Below the pieces are notes generated by a model. That model saw nothing but the letters and a program-made list of their open reading frames with translations, did no database searches and was not told the DNA's origin. Positions 35,497-44,157 of a stretch of 64,000 nucleotides of DNA are shown here, piece after piece. The stretch spans positions 1 through 64,000 of the forward strand of contig NZ_FPBM01000011.1 of NCBI RefSeq assembly GCF_900116715.1. Reading direction: 5' to 3'. Every line of letters begins with the position of its first letter. Positions within the stretch are counted from its first letter, which is position 1. This stretch comes from Polaromonas sp. YR568. GTDB lineage: Bacteria; Pseudomonadota; Gammaproteobacteria; Burkholderiales; Burkholderiaceae_C. The position numbers and the translations under genes are program-made.

Positions 35497-35793
35497 TCAG
35501 GCGAGAGAGCCCCACGCACTTTCAGTCTGAGGCGGCTCGGCCGACAACAGGTCCACCACGACCACCAGCTCACCGCCGAAGCGGCCTATGCCCAGGCCGC
35601 TCATCAGCTTTTGCTCTTCTTCCTCGGTGGCCATGCGCAAAAAACACAAGGCCTGGTGTTTGCCGGCATGGGTGGCCGGCACGATTTTGAGTTGCGTGAC
35701 CGAACCAAATCGGGCGCACATGGTTCCCAGCACAGTTTGCAAGGTGGCAATGTCAGGGCATTGCTGCAACTGGTCGAGTTCGAGAGGGTTCAT
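35497..35793 (-). CDS. Small hypothetical protein, RRM-like pattern
   Basis: A 98-residue protein, convergent with the methyltransferase. AAGGA lies 7 bases upstream of ATG 35793; the frame is open to 35880 but earlier residues lack a ribosome site. The middle (VTQLKIVPATHAGKHQALCFLRMATEEEEQ) alternates beta-like and helical segments in the manner of RNA-recognition folds, without clear RNP motifs. The family is not recognised and the function is unknown. Confidence 0.7.
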   Translation of the reverse strand: MNPLELDQLQQCPDIATLQTVLGTMCARFGSVTQLKIVPATHAGKHQALCFLRMATEEEEQKLMSGLGIGRFGGELVVVVDLLSAEPPQTESAWGSLA

Positions 35794-36069
35794 GGATCCT
35801 TGCCTGAATAAAAACAATGCGGAACGAAAAAAGGTAAGGGCAGACATCCGGGAGGTGCTGCAGCATGGGGGGTGAAGCAATCACCTCACGTGAGGCGCCG
35901 CATACCCACAGCGTAGGACAAAACCGCGCGCACGTCAGTGACGGAACGTTTTGCAACGCTTCTCGCCAACGCTTGCAAATCATCGCCAACACTTGCAAAT
36001 CTCCCCTGAAAAACTCGCCGCCATGCGTCAGCATCGTTGATTGAATGTTTGAAAAGCAGGTGCTTTCCC

Positions 36070-38583
36070 GTGTCCGTTTCTGTTCCTCGCGTTGATCCCG
36101 CCTTCGCGCTTCATGTGTTGCCCCATTCCGGCGCCGACCGGCTCAGCCGGCTGGCCGCGCGAGCCTGCGCCGCTCCCATCGCCGTCGTCGTGGCGCTGGA
36201 AGGCGGCGAGGCGGTGTTTATTGCGGGCAGCGGCTTTTCACCGCAAGAGCGCGAAGGGCTGGTCACGCTGTGCGAAGCCACGCTCGAGTCGCCGCCCCGC
36301 ATGCCGCAGCTGCCGGCCCGCTGCGCGCCCGACATCCACTTTTACCGCGGCCTGCCGTTGACGCGGGAAGACGGCACCCTGCTGGGCGTGCTGGCCGTCA
36401 TGGACAAAGTGGCGCGAAGCCTGAGCGCCGAGCAGGAAGAAGACCTGGAGACCCTGGCAGGCCTTGCCGCCGCCCAACTCGACACACGGCACATTCACGC
36501 CTTGCAGGCCGCGCAGCAGACCGAAGAAGACGCCCAGCGGCTGGCCACACGCCTGGGCATCACGCTGGAGAGCATCACCGAAGGCTTTTACACGCTCGAT
36601 ACGCAGTGGCGCTTTAACTACCTCAACCGCGAAGGCGCGCGCTTGCTGGGCCGGCCCTCCAAGGAGCTGTTGGGCAAAAGCATCTGGAAGGAATTCCCGG
36701 GCGCCATCAACACCCTGTTTTCGGACCAGGTGCGGGCGGCGGTGGCCGGCAACTACCAGGTGGAGTTTGAAGCGCTGTACGCGCCGCTGGAAAAATGGTT
36801 CGAGATACGGGCCTATCCTTTCCCCGACGGGGTGGCTATCTACTTTCGTGATGTCAGCGAAAGGCGCCAGGCCAGAGAGCAGCTCATGCTGCTGGAGACC
36901 AGCATCTCGCGCCTCAATGACATCGTGCTCATCGCCGAGGCCGTGCCCTCCGGGCGGCCGGGGCTGCGCATCATTTTTGTGAACAACGCCTTTGAGCAAC
37001 ACACGGGCTACAGCCCTGAAGAAGCGCTGGGCCATTCGCCGCGCCTGCTGTGCGGGCCGCTGACGCAGCGCAACGAACTCGAGCGTATCCGCAGCGCCTT
37101 CCAGAAGGGCGAGCCGGTGCAGGCCGAACTCATCACCTACAAAAAAAACGGCCGGCATTTCTGGATGGAGGTCGACATCGTGCCGGTGGCCGATGACGCC
37201 GGCGTCTTTTTCACCCACTGGGTGGCGGTGGGGCGCGACATCACGCGGCGCAAGGTGACCGAAAGCGAGATCAAGCACCTGGCCTTTTACGACCCGCTGA
37301 CGCAGCTGCCCAACCGCCAGTTGCTGATGGACCGCCTGGAAGCGGCGCTCAACCACAACCGCCGCCACCCGCGCGAAGGCGCGCTGATGTTCATCGACCT
37401 GGACAACTTCAAAACGCTGAATGACACCATGGGCCACCAGAAGGGCGATTTGCTGCTGCAGCAGGTGGCCAGGCGCCTGGGCGCCTGCGTGCAGCCTCCA
37501 GACACAGTGGCGCGGCTGGGCGGTGATGAATTTGTGGTCATGCTGGAGGACTTGGGCCAGGACCCGCGCGAAGCCGTCGCCAAAGCCGAAGCGGCCGGCG
37601 CGCGCATTCTGGCCGCGCTGACCGAGCCCTACAGCCTGGCGGGCTACCAGCACTACAGCACCTGCAGCATAGGCATTACCTCGTTCAACCAGACCCTGAA
37701 CAACATCGGCGACCTGCTCAAGCAGGCCGACCTGGCCATGTACCAGGCCAAGATGTCGGGGCGCAACACCGTGTGCTTCTTCAACCCCGCGATGCAGGCC
37801 GCCGTGACCGCCAGCGCCGCCTTGCAGTCCGACCTGCGCCAGGGCCTGCGCGAAAAACAATTCCTGCTGTATTACCAGCCGCAGGTGGGGCGCGACGGCC
37901 GCATGACGGGCGTGGAGGCCCTGCTGCGCTGGCAGCACAGCGAACGCGGTTTTGTGCAGCCTTCGGAATTTATTCCGGCGGCCGAAGAGGCCGGGCTGAT
38001 CCTGCCGCTGGGCCAGTGGGCCCTGGAAACCGCCTGCCGCCAGCTGGCCGCCTGGGCCAATCGCCCTGAGACCGCCGCGCTCAGCATTGCCGTGAATGTG
38101 AGCGTCCGCCAGTTCCGCCATCCCGAATTTGTCGACCTGGTCATGGCCGCGCTGAAGGAAACCCAGGTCAGCCCCCACAAGCTCAAGCTGGAGTTGACGG
38201 AAAGCCTGCTGGCCGAAGACATGGACATCACCATCACCAAGATGGCCAAGCTCAAGAAGATGGGCGTGACGCTCTCATTGGACGATTTCGGCATGGGCTA
38301 CTCGTCGCTGTCATGCCTCAAGCGCCTGCCGCTGGACCAGCTCAAGATCGACAAATCCTTCGTGGAGGACATCCTGCGCGACCCCAACGACGCCGCCATT
38401 GCACGCACCATCATCGGCCTGGCGCAAAGCCTGGGGTTGGGTGTGGTGGCGGAAGGGGTTGAAACCGAGGCGCAGCGGGACTTCCTCTCGCGCCATGGTT
38501 GCGACTGTTATCAGGGCTATTTGTTTTGCAAGCCGCTGCCGATTGATGAGCTTGAGGCTTTTATCAAGACACTAAAGATGTAG
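36070..38583 (+). CDS. GAF-PAS-PAS-GGDEF-EAL cyclic-di-GMP signalling protein
   Basis: An 837-residue cytoplasmic regulator. It starts with a GAF-like domain (about 10-140), two PAS/PAC domains (about 165-275 and 280-405), then GGDEF with the intact catalytic motif RLGGDEFVVM (about 485-495) and EAL with GVEALLRWQH, ELTES and LDDFGMGYSSL, the residues needed for phosphodiesterase activity. Both output domains look active, so net effect cannot be read. GTG 36070 is preferred; TTG 36037 upstream gives extra residues without a ribosome site. Its 3' end overlaps the convergent hypothetical gene by 20 bases. Confidence 0.9.
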   Translation: MSVSVPRVDPAFALHVLPHSGADRLSRLAARACAAPIAVVVALEGGEAVFIAGSGFSPQEREGLVTLCEATLESPPRMPQLPARCAPDIHFYRGLPLTREDGTLLGVLAVMDKVARSLSAEQEEDLETLAGLAAAQLDTRHIHALQAAQQTEEDAQRLATRLGITLESITEGFYTLDTQWRFNYLNREGARLLGRPSKELLGKSIWKEFPGAINTLFSDQVRAAVAGNYQVEFEALYAPLEKWFEIRAYPFPDGVAIYFRDVSERRQAREQLMLLETSISRLNDIVLIAEAVPSGRPGLRIIFVNNAFEQHTGYSPEEALGHSPRLLCGPLTQRNELERIRSAFQKGEPVQAELITYKKNGRHFWMEVDIVPVADDAGVFFTHWVAVGRDITRRKVTESEIKHLAFYDPLTQLPNRQLLMDRLEAALNHNRRHPREGALMFIDLDNFKTLNDTMGHQKGDLLLQQVARRLGACVQPPDTVARLGGDEFVVMLEDLGQDPREAVAKAEAAGARILAALTEPYSLAGYQHYSTCSIGITSFNQTLNNIGDLLKQADLAMYQAKMSGRNTVCFFNPAMQAAVTASAALQSDLRQGLREKQFLLYYQPQVGRDGRMTGVEALLRWQHSERGFVQPSEFIPAAEEAGLILPLGQWALETACRQLAAWANRPETAALSIAVNVSVRQFRHPEFVDLVMAALKETQVSPHKLKLELTESLLAEDMDITITKMAKLKKMGVTLSLDDFGMGYSSLSCLKRLPLDQLKIDKSFVEDILRDPNDAAIARTIIGLAQSLGLGVVAEGVETEAQRDFLSRHGCDCYQGYLFCKPLPIDELEAFIKTLKM

Positions 38584-38926
38584 GTGCGGCCGGCAGCGTG
38601 GCCTTGTGGTGCTCCAGCCGGAAGATCACTTCCTTGACGATGCCGTACATCACGGCGCGGTCGCGGTTGGGGTGGTCGGTGAAATGCACGATGGTGGCGC
38701 CAAGGCTCACACCGTCGCCTTCATAGCCCACCGTGATGCCGTAGGCCGTCATCAAGGGCCCACAGGCTTTCCAGTCGCGCGTCCATTGCGGCAGGGCCTG
38801 GGCGCTGTCCCAGAGGGTGCCGGCGCTTTCATAGCATTCCTCGATGTGCGTGTGGCCCAGCAATTGCGCCAGGTGCCGCTCTTTGGCGATGCAACTGCGG
38901 AAATACTCCTGGTCGTTCATGCGCAT
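38564..38926 (-). CDS. Hypothetical protein
   Basis: A 120-residue protein convergent with the GGDEF-EAL gene, overlapping its last 20 bases. AAGGAG upstream (minus strand) supports the ATG at 38926 over ATG 38956 and over a further upstream start; the earlier residues are repeats of proline and glycine from the tandem-repeat region. The protein has no transmembrane helix or signal. Family not recognised. Confidence 0.7.
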   Translation of the reverse strand: MRMNDQEYFRSCIAKERHLAQLLGHTHIEECYESAGTLWDSAQALPQWTRDWKACGPLMTAYGITVGYEGDGVSLGATIVHFTDHPNRDRAVMYGIVKEVIFRLEHHKATLPAAPTSLVS

Positions 38927-38984
38927 GGAATTGCTCCTTGGAGGCTGTTCAGCCATGGTAAGTCTGAACCCGCGTGAGTACCAG

Positions 38985-39032
38985 CCCGGCGTACATCCCG
39001 GCGTATACCCCGGCGCATACCCCGGCGCGGGA
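38985..39032. repeat. 12-bp tandem repeat upstream of hemE
   Basis: Four head-to-tail units start at 38985, 38997, 39009 and 39021; the first three have the form CCCGGCG(T/C)A(C/T)A(T/C) and the last has CCCGGCGCGGGA. The array lies 32 bases upstream of the hemE ATG, in the likely promoter/leader of hemE and outside the start of the divergent gene. It may be a protein-binding array or slippage-derived. Its function is unknown. Confidence 0.85.
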
Positions 39033-39063
39033 GGGCCAACCCCACACCTGAGACAATCAGGGC

Positions 39064-40173
39064 ATGTTCGCACCCCTTCAAAACGACACTTTTTTACGCG
39101 CCTGCCTGCGTCAGGCTACCGACCACACCCCCGTCTGGCTGATGCGCCAGGCCGGCCGCTATTTGCCTGAATACCGCGCTACGCGCGCCCAGGCCGGCAG
39201 TTTCATGGGCCTGGCCACCAATACCGACTACGCCACCGAGGTCACGCTACAGCCCCTGGCCCGCTATCCGCTGGACGCCGCCATCCTGTTCAGCGACATC
39301 CTGACCGTGCCCGACGCCATGGGCCTGGGCCTGTCGTTCGCGCTGGGCGAAGGCCCGCGTTTTGCCACACCGGTGCGCGACGAAGCCGCCGTGGCGAAGC
39401 TTGAAGTGCCCGACATGAACAAGCTGCGCTACGTGTTCGACGCCGTCACGTCGATCCGCAAGGCGCTCAACGGCCGCGTGCCGCTGATCGGCTTTTCGGG
39501 CAGCCCCTGGACGCTGGCCTGTTACATGGTCGAAGGCGCGGGCTCTGACGACTACCGCCTCGTCAAGACCATGCTGTACCAGCGCCCCGACCTGATGCAC
39601 AAAATGCTGACGGTGAATGCCGACGCGGTCGCTACCTACCTCAATGCGCAGATCGAAGCCGGCGCCCAGGCGGTGATGATTTTTGACAGCTGGGGCGGTG
39701 TGCTGGCCGATGCGGCCTTCAAAACCTTCAGCCTGGCCTACACCGCACGTGTGCTGAGCCAGCTCAAACGCGAGCACGAGGGCGTCAAGATCCCGCGCCT
39801 GGTCTTCACCAAGGGCGGCGGGCAGTGGCTGGAGGCCATGGCCCAGCTGGACTGCGAAGTGCTGGGGCTGGACTGGACGGTCAACCTGGCCCGGGCGCGC
39901 GCCCTGGTCGGCGAAGACGGGCCACACGCCAAGGCCCTGCAGGGCAACCTGGACCCAAACGTGCTGTTTGCCAACCCGGCCCAGATTGAGGCCGAAGTGG
40001 CCGCCGTGCTGGACAGCTTTGGCGCGCCCCATACCGATGCCAACCGGCCCGGTCCGGCCCATATTTTTAACCTCGGCCATGGCATCAGCCAGCACACGCC
40101 GCCGGAAAGTGTCGAAGTACTCGTGCGCGCAGTGCACGCTCACTCTCGCAAAATGCGCATGGCCCGAGGCTAA
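39064..40173 (+). CDS. hemE: Uroporphyrinogen decarboxylase
   Basis: A 369-residue enzyme converting uroporphyrinogen III to coproporphyrinogen III in haem synthesis. The N-terminal motif [16 protein letters not shown] and the region [16 protein letters not shown] are diagnostic, as is the C-terminal [14 protein letters not shown]. Length is normal. A tandem repeat lies upstream and a long AT-rich gap downstream, before priA. Confidence 0.98.
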   Translation: MFAPLQNDTFLRACLRQATDHTPVWLMRQAGRYLPEYRATRAQAGSFMGLATNTDYATEVTLQPLARYPLDAAILFSDILTVPDAMGLGLSFALGEGPRFATPVRDEAAVAKLEVPDMNKLRYVFDAVTSIRKALNGRVPLIGFSGSPWTLACYMVEGAGSDDYRLVKTMLYQRPDLMHKMLTVNADAVATYLNAQIEAGAQAVMIFDSWGGVLADAAFKTFSLAYTARVLSQLKREHEGVKIPRLVFTKGGGQWLEAMAQLDCEVLGLDWTVNLARARALVGEDGPHAKALQGNLDPNVLFANPAQIEAEVAAVLDSFGAPHTDANRPGPAHIFNLGHGISQHTPPESVEVLVRAVHAHSRKMRMARG

Positions 40174-40258
40174 TGCGGCGGGCAGGCGTGCGAAAGGCCA
40201 CTGTCTGGTGACGTATTACAAACAGGGCTAGCACAAAATGGTGCACTGGCGTCTGGAC

Positions 40259-40267
40259 TTATGCACA
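40259..40267 (+). promoter_or_regulatory. DnaA box 1 (TTATGCACA)
   Basis: TTATGCACA matches the DnaA consensus TTATNCACA exactly. It lies 86 bases after the hemE stop in a locally AT-rich gap. Together with the box at 40446-40454 it suggests DnaA binding to this region. A single 9-mer could occur by chance; the pair in one short gap is less likely to. Confidence 0.55.
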
Positions 40268-40312
40268 AAATTCTTGTTGCGCCGCCGCAATACAAGAGCC
40301 TGAACACACATC

Positions 40313-40333
40313 GCGCTATCAAAGCAATAGCGC
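40313..40333. repeat. GCGCTAT/ATAGCGC dispersed hairpin
   Basis: A perfect 7-bp inverted repeat, GCGCTAT (40313-40319) and ATAGCGC (40327-40333), with a 7-base loop. It is followed by a strongly AT-rich stretch (about 40336-40382). Its arms resemble the GCTATT/AATAGC palindromes at 12576 and 34116. Confidence 0.55.
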
Positions 40334-40396
40334 TCGTAAGTTGTTGATTTATATAGAGACTTTAAATTGCTTTTTTTCTGGGCAGTTTAAGAAGAG

Positions 40397-40492
40397 CCTT
40401 GATTTACAAGGCTTCGCGGCCAGAGCTGACGAGCTATCAACAAAGTTATCCACAGAAAATCTGGAAATCTGTAATCGGTTTGTAAATCAAGG
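40397..40492. promoter_or_regulatory. 13-bp inverted repeat enclosing a DnaA box, hemE-priA gap
   Basis: CCTTGATTTACAA (40397-40409) and TTGTAAATCAAGG (40480-40492) are perfect reverse complements, 70 bases apart. DnaA box 2 lies near the middle of the enclosed segment. The 375-base gap 40174-40548 has no supported gene: an AT-rich open stretch at 40341-40625 has no conserved-looking protein and overlaps priA in another frame. The region must also contain the priA promoter. A DnaA-controlled or replication-related site is inferred. Confidence 0.6.
40446..40454 (+). promoter_or_regulatory. DnaA box 2 (TTATCCACA)
   Basis: TTATCCACA is the strongest DnaA consensus 9-mer. It lies 95 bases upstream of the priA ATG, within the 13-bp inverted repeat at 40397-40492 and next to a short AT-rich stretch. 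priA encodes the replication-restart helicase, so control of priA by DnaA is one reading; a DnaA-binding reservoir is another. Confidence 0.7.
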
Positions 40493-40548
40493 ACTTAGCG
40501 CTTTCTTTGGATGTATCTCTCAAGAATTAAACACATTTAGTTACCCCA

Positions 40549-42663
40549 ATGAGCAATTGGCTTCAAATCGTCGTCGCGGCCCCCGCGCACAGTGCCATCG
40601 CCGGGCCACTGACCTACCAAAGTGAGTCGCCACTACCTGTGGGCTCATTGGTGCGCGTGCCATTGGGCAGGCGCGAAGTCCTTGGTGTGGTGTGGGAAAT
40701 CCTGCCCGACAGCGGCGCCTTGCTTGAAATGCAGACCCGCCATGTCGCGGGCGTGCTGGAGGGACTGCCCCCCTTGTCGGCAACCTGGCGAAAGCTGGTG
40801 CAGTTCACGGCGGGCTATTACCAGCGCTCTTTGGGTGAGGTGGCGCTGGCGGCGCTGCCGCCGCAGCTGCGCGACCTGAGCAGCGTGCAGCTGGCGCGGC
40901 GCCTCAAACGCCCGGTGGCCGATACCAGCCACGCGCCATCCACGGCAAGTTTGATGGCGCTCAGCCCGGAGCAGACAGCGGCCATTGCCGAATTTGATGT
41001 CGACACCCGGCCCGCACTTCTGTTTGGCGCCACCGGCAGCGGCAAAACCGAGGTCTACTTGCGGGCAGCCGCCCGTGTGCTGGAGCAAGACCCGGCAGCG
41101 CAGGTGCTGGTCATGGTGCCAGAGATCAACCTCACGCCGCAGTTGCAATCGCGCTTTGAAGAACGCTTTGCCCACCTGGGCAAAGAGCGCGTCGTAGCCC
41201 TGCACAGCGGCCTGACGCCGGCTCAGCGCCTCAAAAGCTGGCTGGCCGCCCACGCCGGCCATGCGCGCCTGGTGCTGGGCACCCGCATGGCTGTGTTTGC
41301 CTCCATGCCCAACCTGCGCCTGCTGGTGGTCGATGAAGAGCACGATCCGAGCTACAAGCAGCAAGAGGGCGCGCGCTACTCCGCACGCGACCTGGCCGTC
41401 TACCGCGCCAAGATCGAAACCGAAGACGCCACGCACGACCACGGCCCCTGCCGCGTGCTGCTCGGCTCGGCCACACCGTCGCTGGAGAGCTGGCAGGCGA
41501 CCTTGGCGGGCCGGTATCAACGCCTCACGATGAGTGAACGCATCGCGGCCGATGAAGGCGAGCAGGCAAGCCTGCCCACAGTCAGGCGTGTGGACATGAA
41601 CCACCAGCCCAAGCAGGGCGTGATTGCGCCGCCGCTGCTGGACGCCATTGCACAGCGCGTGGCGCGCGGCGAGCAGTCGCTGATTTTTTTGAACCGGCGC
41701 GGCTACGCACCGGTGCTGGCCTGCCACGACTGCGGCTGGAAAAGCGAGTGCCCGCATTGCAGCGCCTTTCGCGTCTTCCACAAGATAGACCGCACCCTGC
41801 GCTGCCACCACTGCGGCTACACCGAGCGCGTGCCGCGCGCCTGCCCCAGCTGCGGCAATATCGACATCGCCCCCGTGGGGCGCGGCACCGAGCGGCTCGA
41901 AGAGCACCTGGCCGAGCTGCTGGCCGGCGTGAAACGGCCCGACGGTGAGCCGCCCCGCATTGCCCGCATCGACGCCGACACCACACGCCTCAAAGGCGCG
42001 CTCGAATCACAGCTGGCCAGCGTGCACGCTGGCGAAATCGACGTGCTGGTCGGCACGCAGATGATCGCCAAGGGCCACGACTTCCGGCACATCACGCTGG
42101 TGGCGGCCATCAACCCTGACGGCGCGCTGTTCTCCAGCGACTTCCGCGCGCCCGAGCGGCTCTTCAGCCTCTTGATGCAGGCCGGCGGCCGGGCCGGCCG
42201 CGATGCGCGGCACAGCGGCGCCAGTGAAATGTGGGTGCAGACTTTTCACCCTGCCCATCCGCTGTTTGAGGCACTCAAGAAACACGACTACCCGGGCTTT
42301 GCGGCGCAGCAACTCGCCGAACGCGAAGCCGCAGGCATGTCGCCCTTTGGTTACTCGGCGCTGGTGCGCGCCGAAGCGCGGGCGCAAGACGTGGCGCAGG
42401 GCTTCCTCAACGCAGCCGCGGCCCAGGCCGAAGCGCAGCAGCTCACCGGCGACGGCCAGGTCACCGCCTACCCGGCCGTGCCGATGACGATACAGCGCGT
42501 GGCGAATATCGAGCGCGCCCAAATGCTGGTTGAAAGTTCTTCACGCGCGGCGCTGCAACGCTTTCTGGCGGCCTGGCAACCGGTGCTGTTTGAAACGCGC
42601 CAGCAGGCTGAATTCAAGAGCCTGATTCGATGGGCGATTGATGTGGATCCGATTGCGATTTGA
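40549..42663 (+). CDS. priA: Primosomal replication-restart helicase PriA
   Basis: A 704-residue DNA helicase that reloads the replisome at stalled forks. The N-terminal 3'-DNA-binding region is followed by a DEAD/DEAH-type helicase core with GATGSGKTEV (Walker A, about residue 160) and VVDEEHD (Walker B). The zinc-binding cysteine array runs CHDCGWKSECPHC then CHHCGYTERVPRACPSCG, and the helicase C motifs include GTQMIAKGHDF and QAGGRAGRD. Normal length. ATG 40549 follows AGTTACCCC with no strong ribosome site. Confidence 0.97.
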   Translation: MSNWLQIVVAAPAHSAIAGPLTYQSESPLPVGSLVRVPLGRREVLGVVWEILPDSGALLEMQTRHVAGVLEGLPPLSATWRKLVQFTAGYYQRSLGEVALAALPPQLRDLSSVQLARRLKRPVADTSHAPSTASLMALSPEQTAAIAEFDVDTRPALLFGATGSGKTEVYLRAAARVLEQDPAAQVLVMVPEINLTPQLQSRFEERFAHLGKERVVALHSGLTPAQRLKSWLAAHAGHARLVLGTRMAVFASMPNLRLLVVDEEHDPSYKQQEGARYSARDLAVYRAKIETEDATHDHGPCRVLLGSATPSLESWQATLAGRYQRLTMSERIAADEGEQASLPTVRRVDMNHQPKQGVIAPPLLDAIAQRVARGEQSLIFLNRRGYAPVLACHDCGWKSECPHCSAFRVFHKIDRTLRCHHCGYTERVPRACPSCGNIDIAPVGRGTERLEEHLAELLAGVKRPDGEPPRIARIDADTTRLKGALESQLASVHAGEIDVLVGTQMIAKGHDFRHITLVAAINPDGALFSSDFRAPERLFSLLMQAGGRAGRDARHSGASEMWVQTFHPAHPLFEALKKHDYPGFAAQQLAEREAAGMSPFGYSALVRAEARAQDVAQGFLNAAAAQAEAQQLTGDGQVTAYPAVPMTIQRVANIERAQMLVESSSRAALQRFLAAWQPVLFETRQQAEFKSLIRWAIDVDPIAI

Positions 42664-42832
42664 TGGGAGTGGCAAGGGGTCACTTTCAAACCATCATGGC
42701 CTATCGGCTCACTCCGTACTAGAAAACGCCGATAACTCTTCCATTAGTCTGCCTGCCACTGGCACTTCGGTGACGCAGATTCCATGTCGGCACGAGGCTC
42801 ATACGACCTGGTTAACTGCATTGCGCGCTCCG

Positions 42833-43900
42833 CTATGTCCCATTTTTTTTTGCCGCGGTTGGCTTGCGTTTAGTGGCCTTATTTATAGTCGGTGTTTTCT
42901 TCCCAGGCTTTTCCGTATCTTTCCGTTTAAAAAAAAGCGCATCCACTTTTTCGCCTCCAAACTCTTTTCGAAGAGCGTTTCGCGTCCAACCTACATGACG
43001 ATAGAACACTCCTCGTTCAATTCGCTCCCGGCTCGTTCCATTGAAGTCTTGCTCCCGTCGGCGACGTTCAACTTGCTGGGCATCCGCCGCGGCGACAAAA
43101 TTCATGTGTTTAGCAAGCAAGTCGCGTAACTTGCCTGCGGTATCTACTTTGAGTGCAAGAAGGTCTTCAAGGAGTACACCGTAAGTTTCATTTTCCGATT
43201 TGTTCTTTGGCGGAAGCATTTCAGACAGCAGCGCCTGTAGCGAATCGACGTTCAGCGGTTGATCATGTTGATCAAGGTTCAAATCCTTCTGGACATACGT
43301 CTCTCGGTCTTGCAATACTCTTTCAAACTCAAGGTCCACCGTCTCAAGTAAGGCAGACACGCGGTGGATCGCACGTCGCACTGGAGGCGGTACGCTCTGC
43401 TCTTGCTTGTACTGCAGCTTGTGAGATGCCGCTGCCCATATGTGCTGCGCTAAGGTGCGAACCTGCAATTCGGCCTTCAATGTACCTAAATCGCTCAAGC
43501 TGGGGATGGACAGCCATGCCTTTGGTAGTCGAAGCACGTAGTGCTGTGACTGATAACCAAACTGAGCCTCTCCAAGGCGCTCGGCTGTGTTCTCGCTGCT
43601 CAGGACATCGAATGTCGCTTCGATTAGCTTACTTGCCTCAGACACATCCCGGTTGAAAAGTAGGATTGCGCGGACACCAATGAGGTCATCAAGATCGTTC
43701 AGCGTTGCAAGGGGCTTCGACTTGCGTTCAATCTTTTCCGAGATCGAGGCGAGTGTCTTCACTCGGCCCTCCAGCGGAACTCCAAGAGTGATGCTTTTTG
43801 ACTCAAGGAGTTTGCCGACCTGCTCAAGAAGTGCCAACCGCAGTCGCCCCGCTCGACCTGCAATCTCCTGGTATTCTTCTTCGAGTTCTTGCTGATTCAT
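42833..43900 (-). CDS. Stand-alone RelA/SpoT-domain protein (alarmone synthetase-like)
   Basis: A 355-residue protein, convergent with priA. Residues ~20-180 have the RelA/SpoT nucleotidyltransferase pattern: LEGRVKTLASISEKIERK, LNDLDDLIGVRAILLF, GYQSQHYVLRLP and ELQVRTLAQHIWAAASHKLQY. The hydrolase HD domain is absent. A C-terminal extension of about 170 residues ends in a lysine-rich tail (KKTPTINKATKRKP). Base composition is clearly lower in G+C than the flanking genes, which suggests transfer. It may be a small alarmone synthetase, a toxin of the toxSAS/CapRel type or a phage-defence protein; no antitoxin is obvious. ATG 43900 preferred; GTG 43906 is two codons earlier. Confidence 0.8.
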   Translation of the reverse strand: MNQQELEEEYQEIAGRAGRLRLALLEQVGKLLESKSITLGVPLEGRVKTLASISEKIERKSKPLATLNDLDDLIGVRAILLFNRDVSEASKLIEATFDVLSSENTAERLGEAQFGYQSQHYVLRLPKAWLSIPSLSDLGTLKAELQVRTLAQHIWAAASHKLQYKQEQSVPPPVRRAIHRVSALLETVDLEFERVLQDRETYVQKDLNLDQHDQPLNVDSLQALLSEMLPPKNKSENETYGVLLEDLLALKVDTAGKLRDLLAKHMNFVAAADAQQVERRRREQDFNGTSRERIERGVFYRHVGWTRNALRKEFGGEKVDALFFKRKDTEKPGKKTPTINKATKRKPTAAKKNGT

Positions 43901-44157
43901 GGACACAGCCTAACTTAATGCATACCGCAAATGCTGCGGCATAACTTGGCGACTTCAACCACAAAAGCGGGCATTGAGACTTGCTTCATCTGAGTGGCTT
44001 GCTCTCTAAAAATAGCGACAAACTCGATACTTGTGTCAATGACACGTTTCAAGCTCCCAGCGATTCTCGACCAACTGCATTAGTTTGAACATCCTCTCAT
44101 CGGAGGAAGATCCAGAAGATCTGGTATCTGTAGCGCTCCGTCATCGACGCCAAAAGC

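Noticed and set aside
40341-40625. 94-residue open frame in the hemE-priA gap
   Set aside because: Overlaps the priA start in another frame, lacks a ribosome site, and the gap is better explained by DnaA boxes and repeats.
43901-43960. Integron-like attC site upstream of the RelA/SpoT-type gene (GTTAGGC close to the ATG and a stem ATGCCGCA/TGCGGTAT)
   Set aside because: The matching RYYYAAC half is not present and no attC follows the gene, so the cassette reading is not supported.
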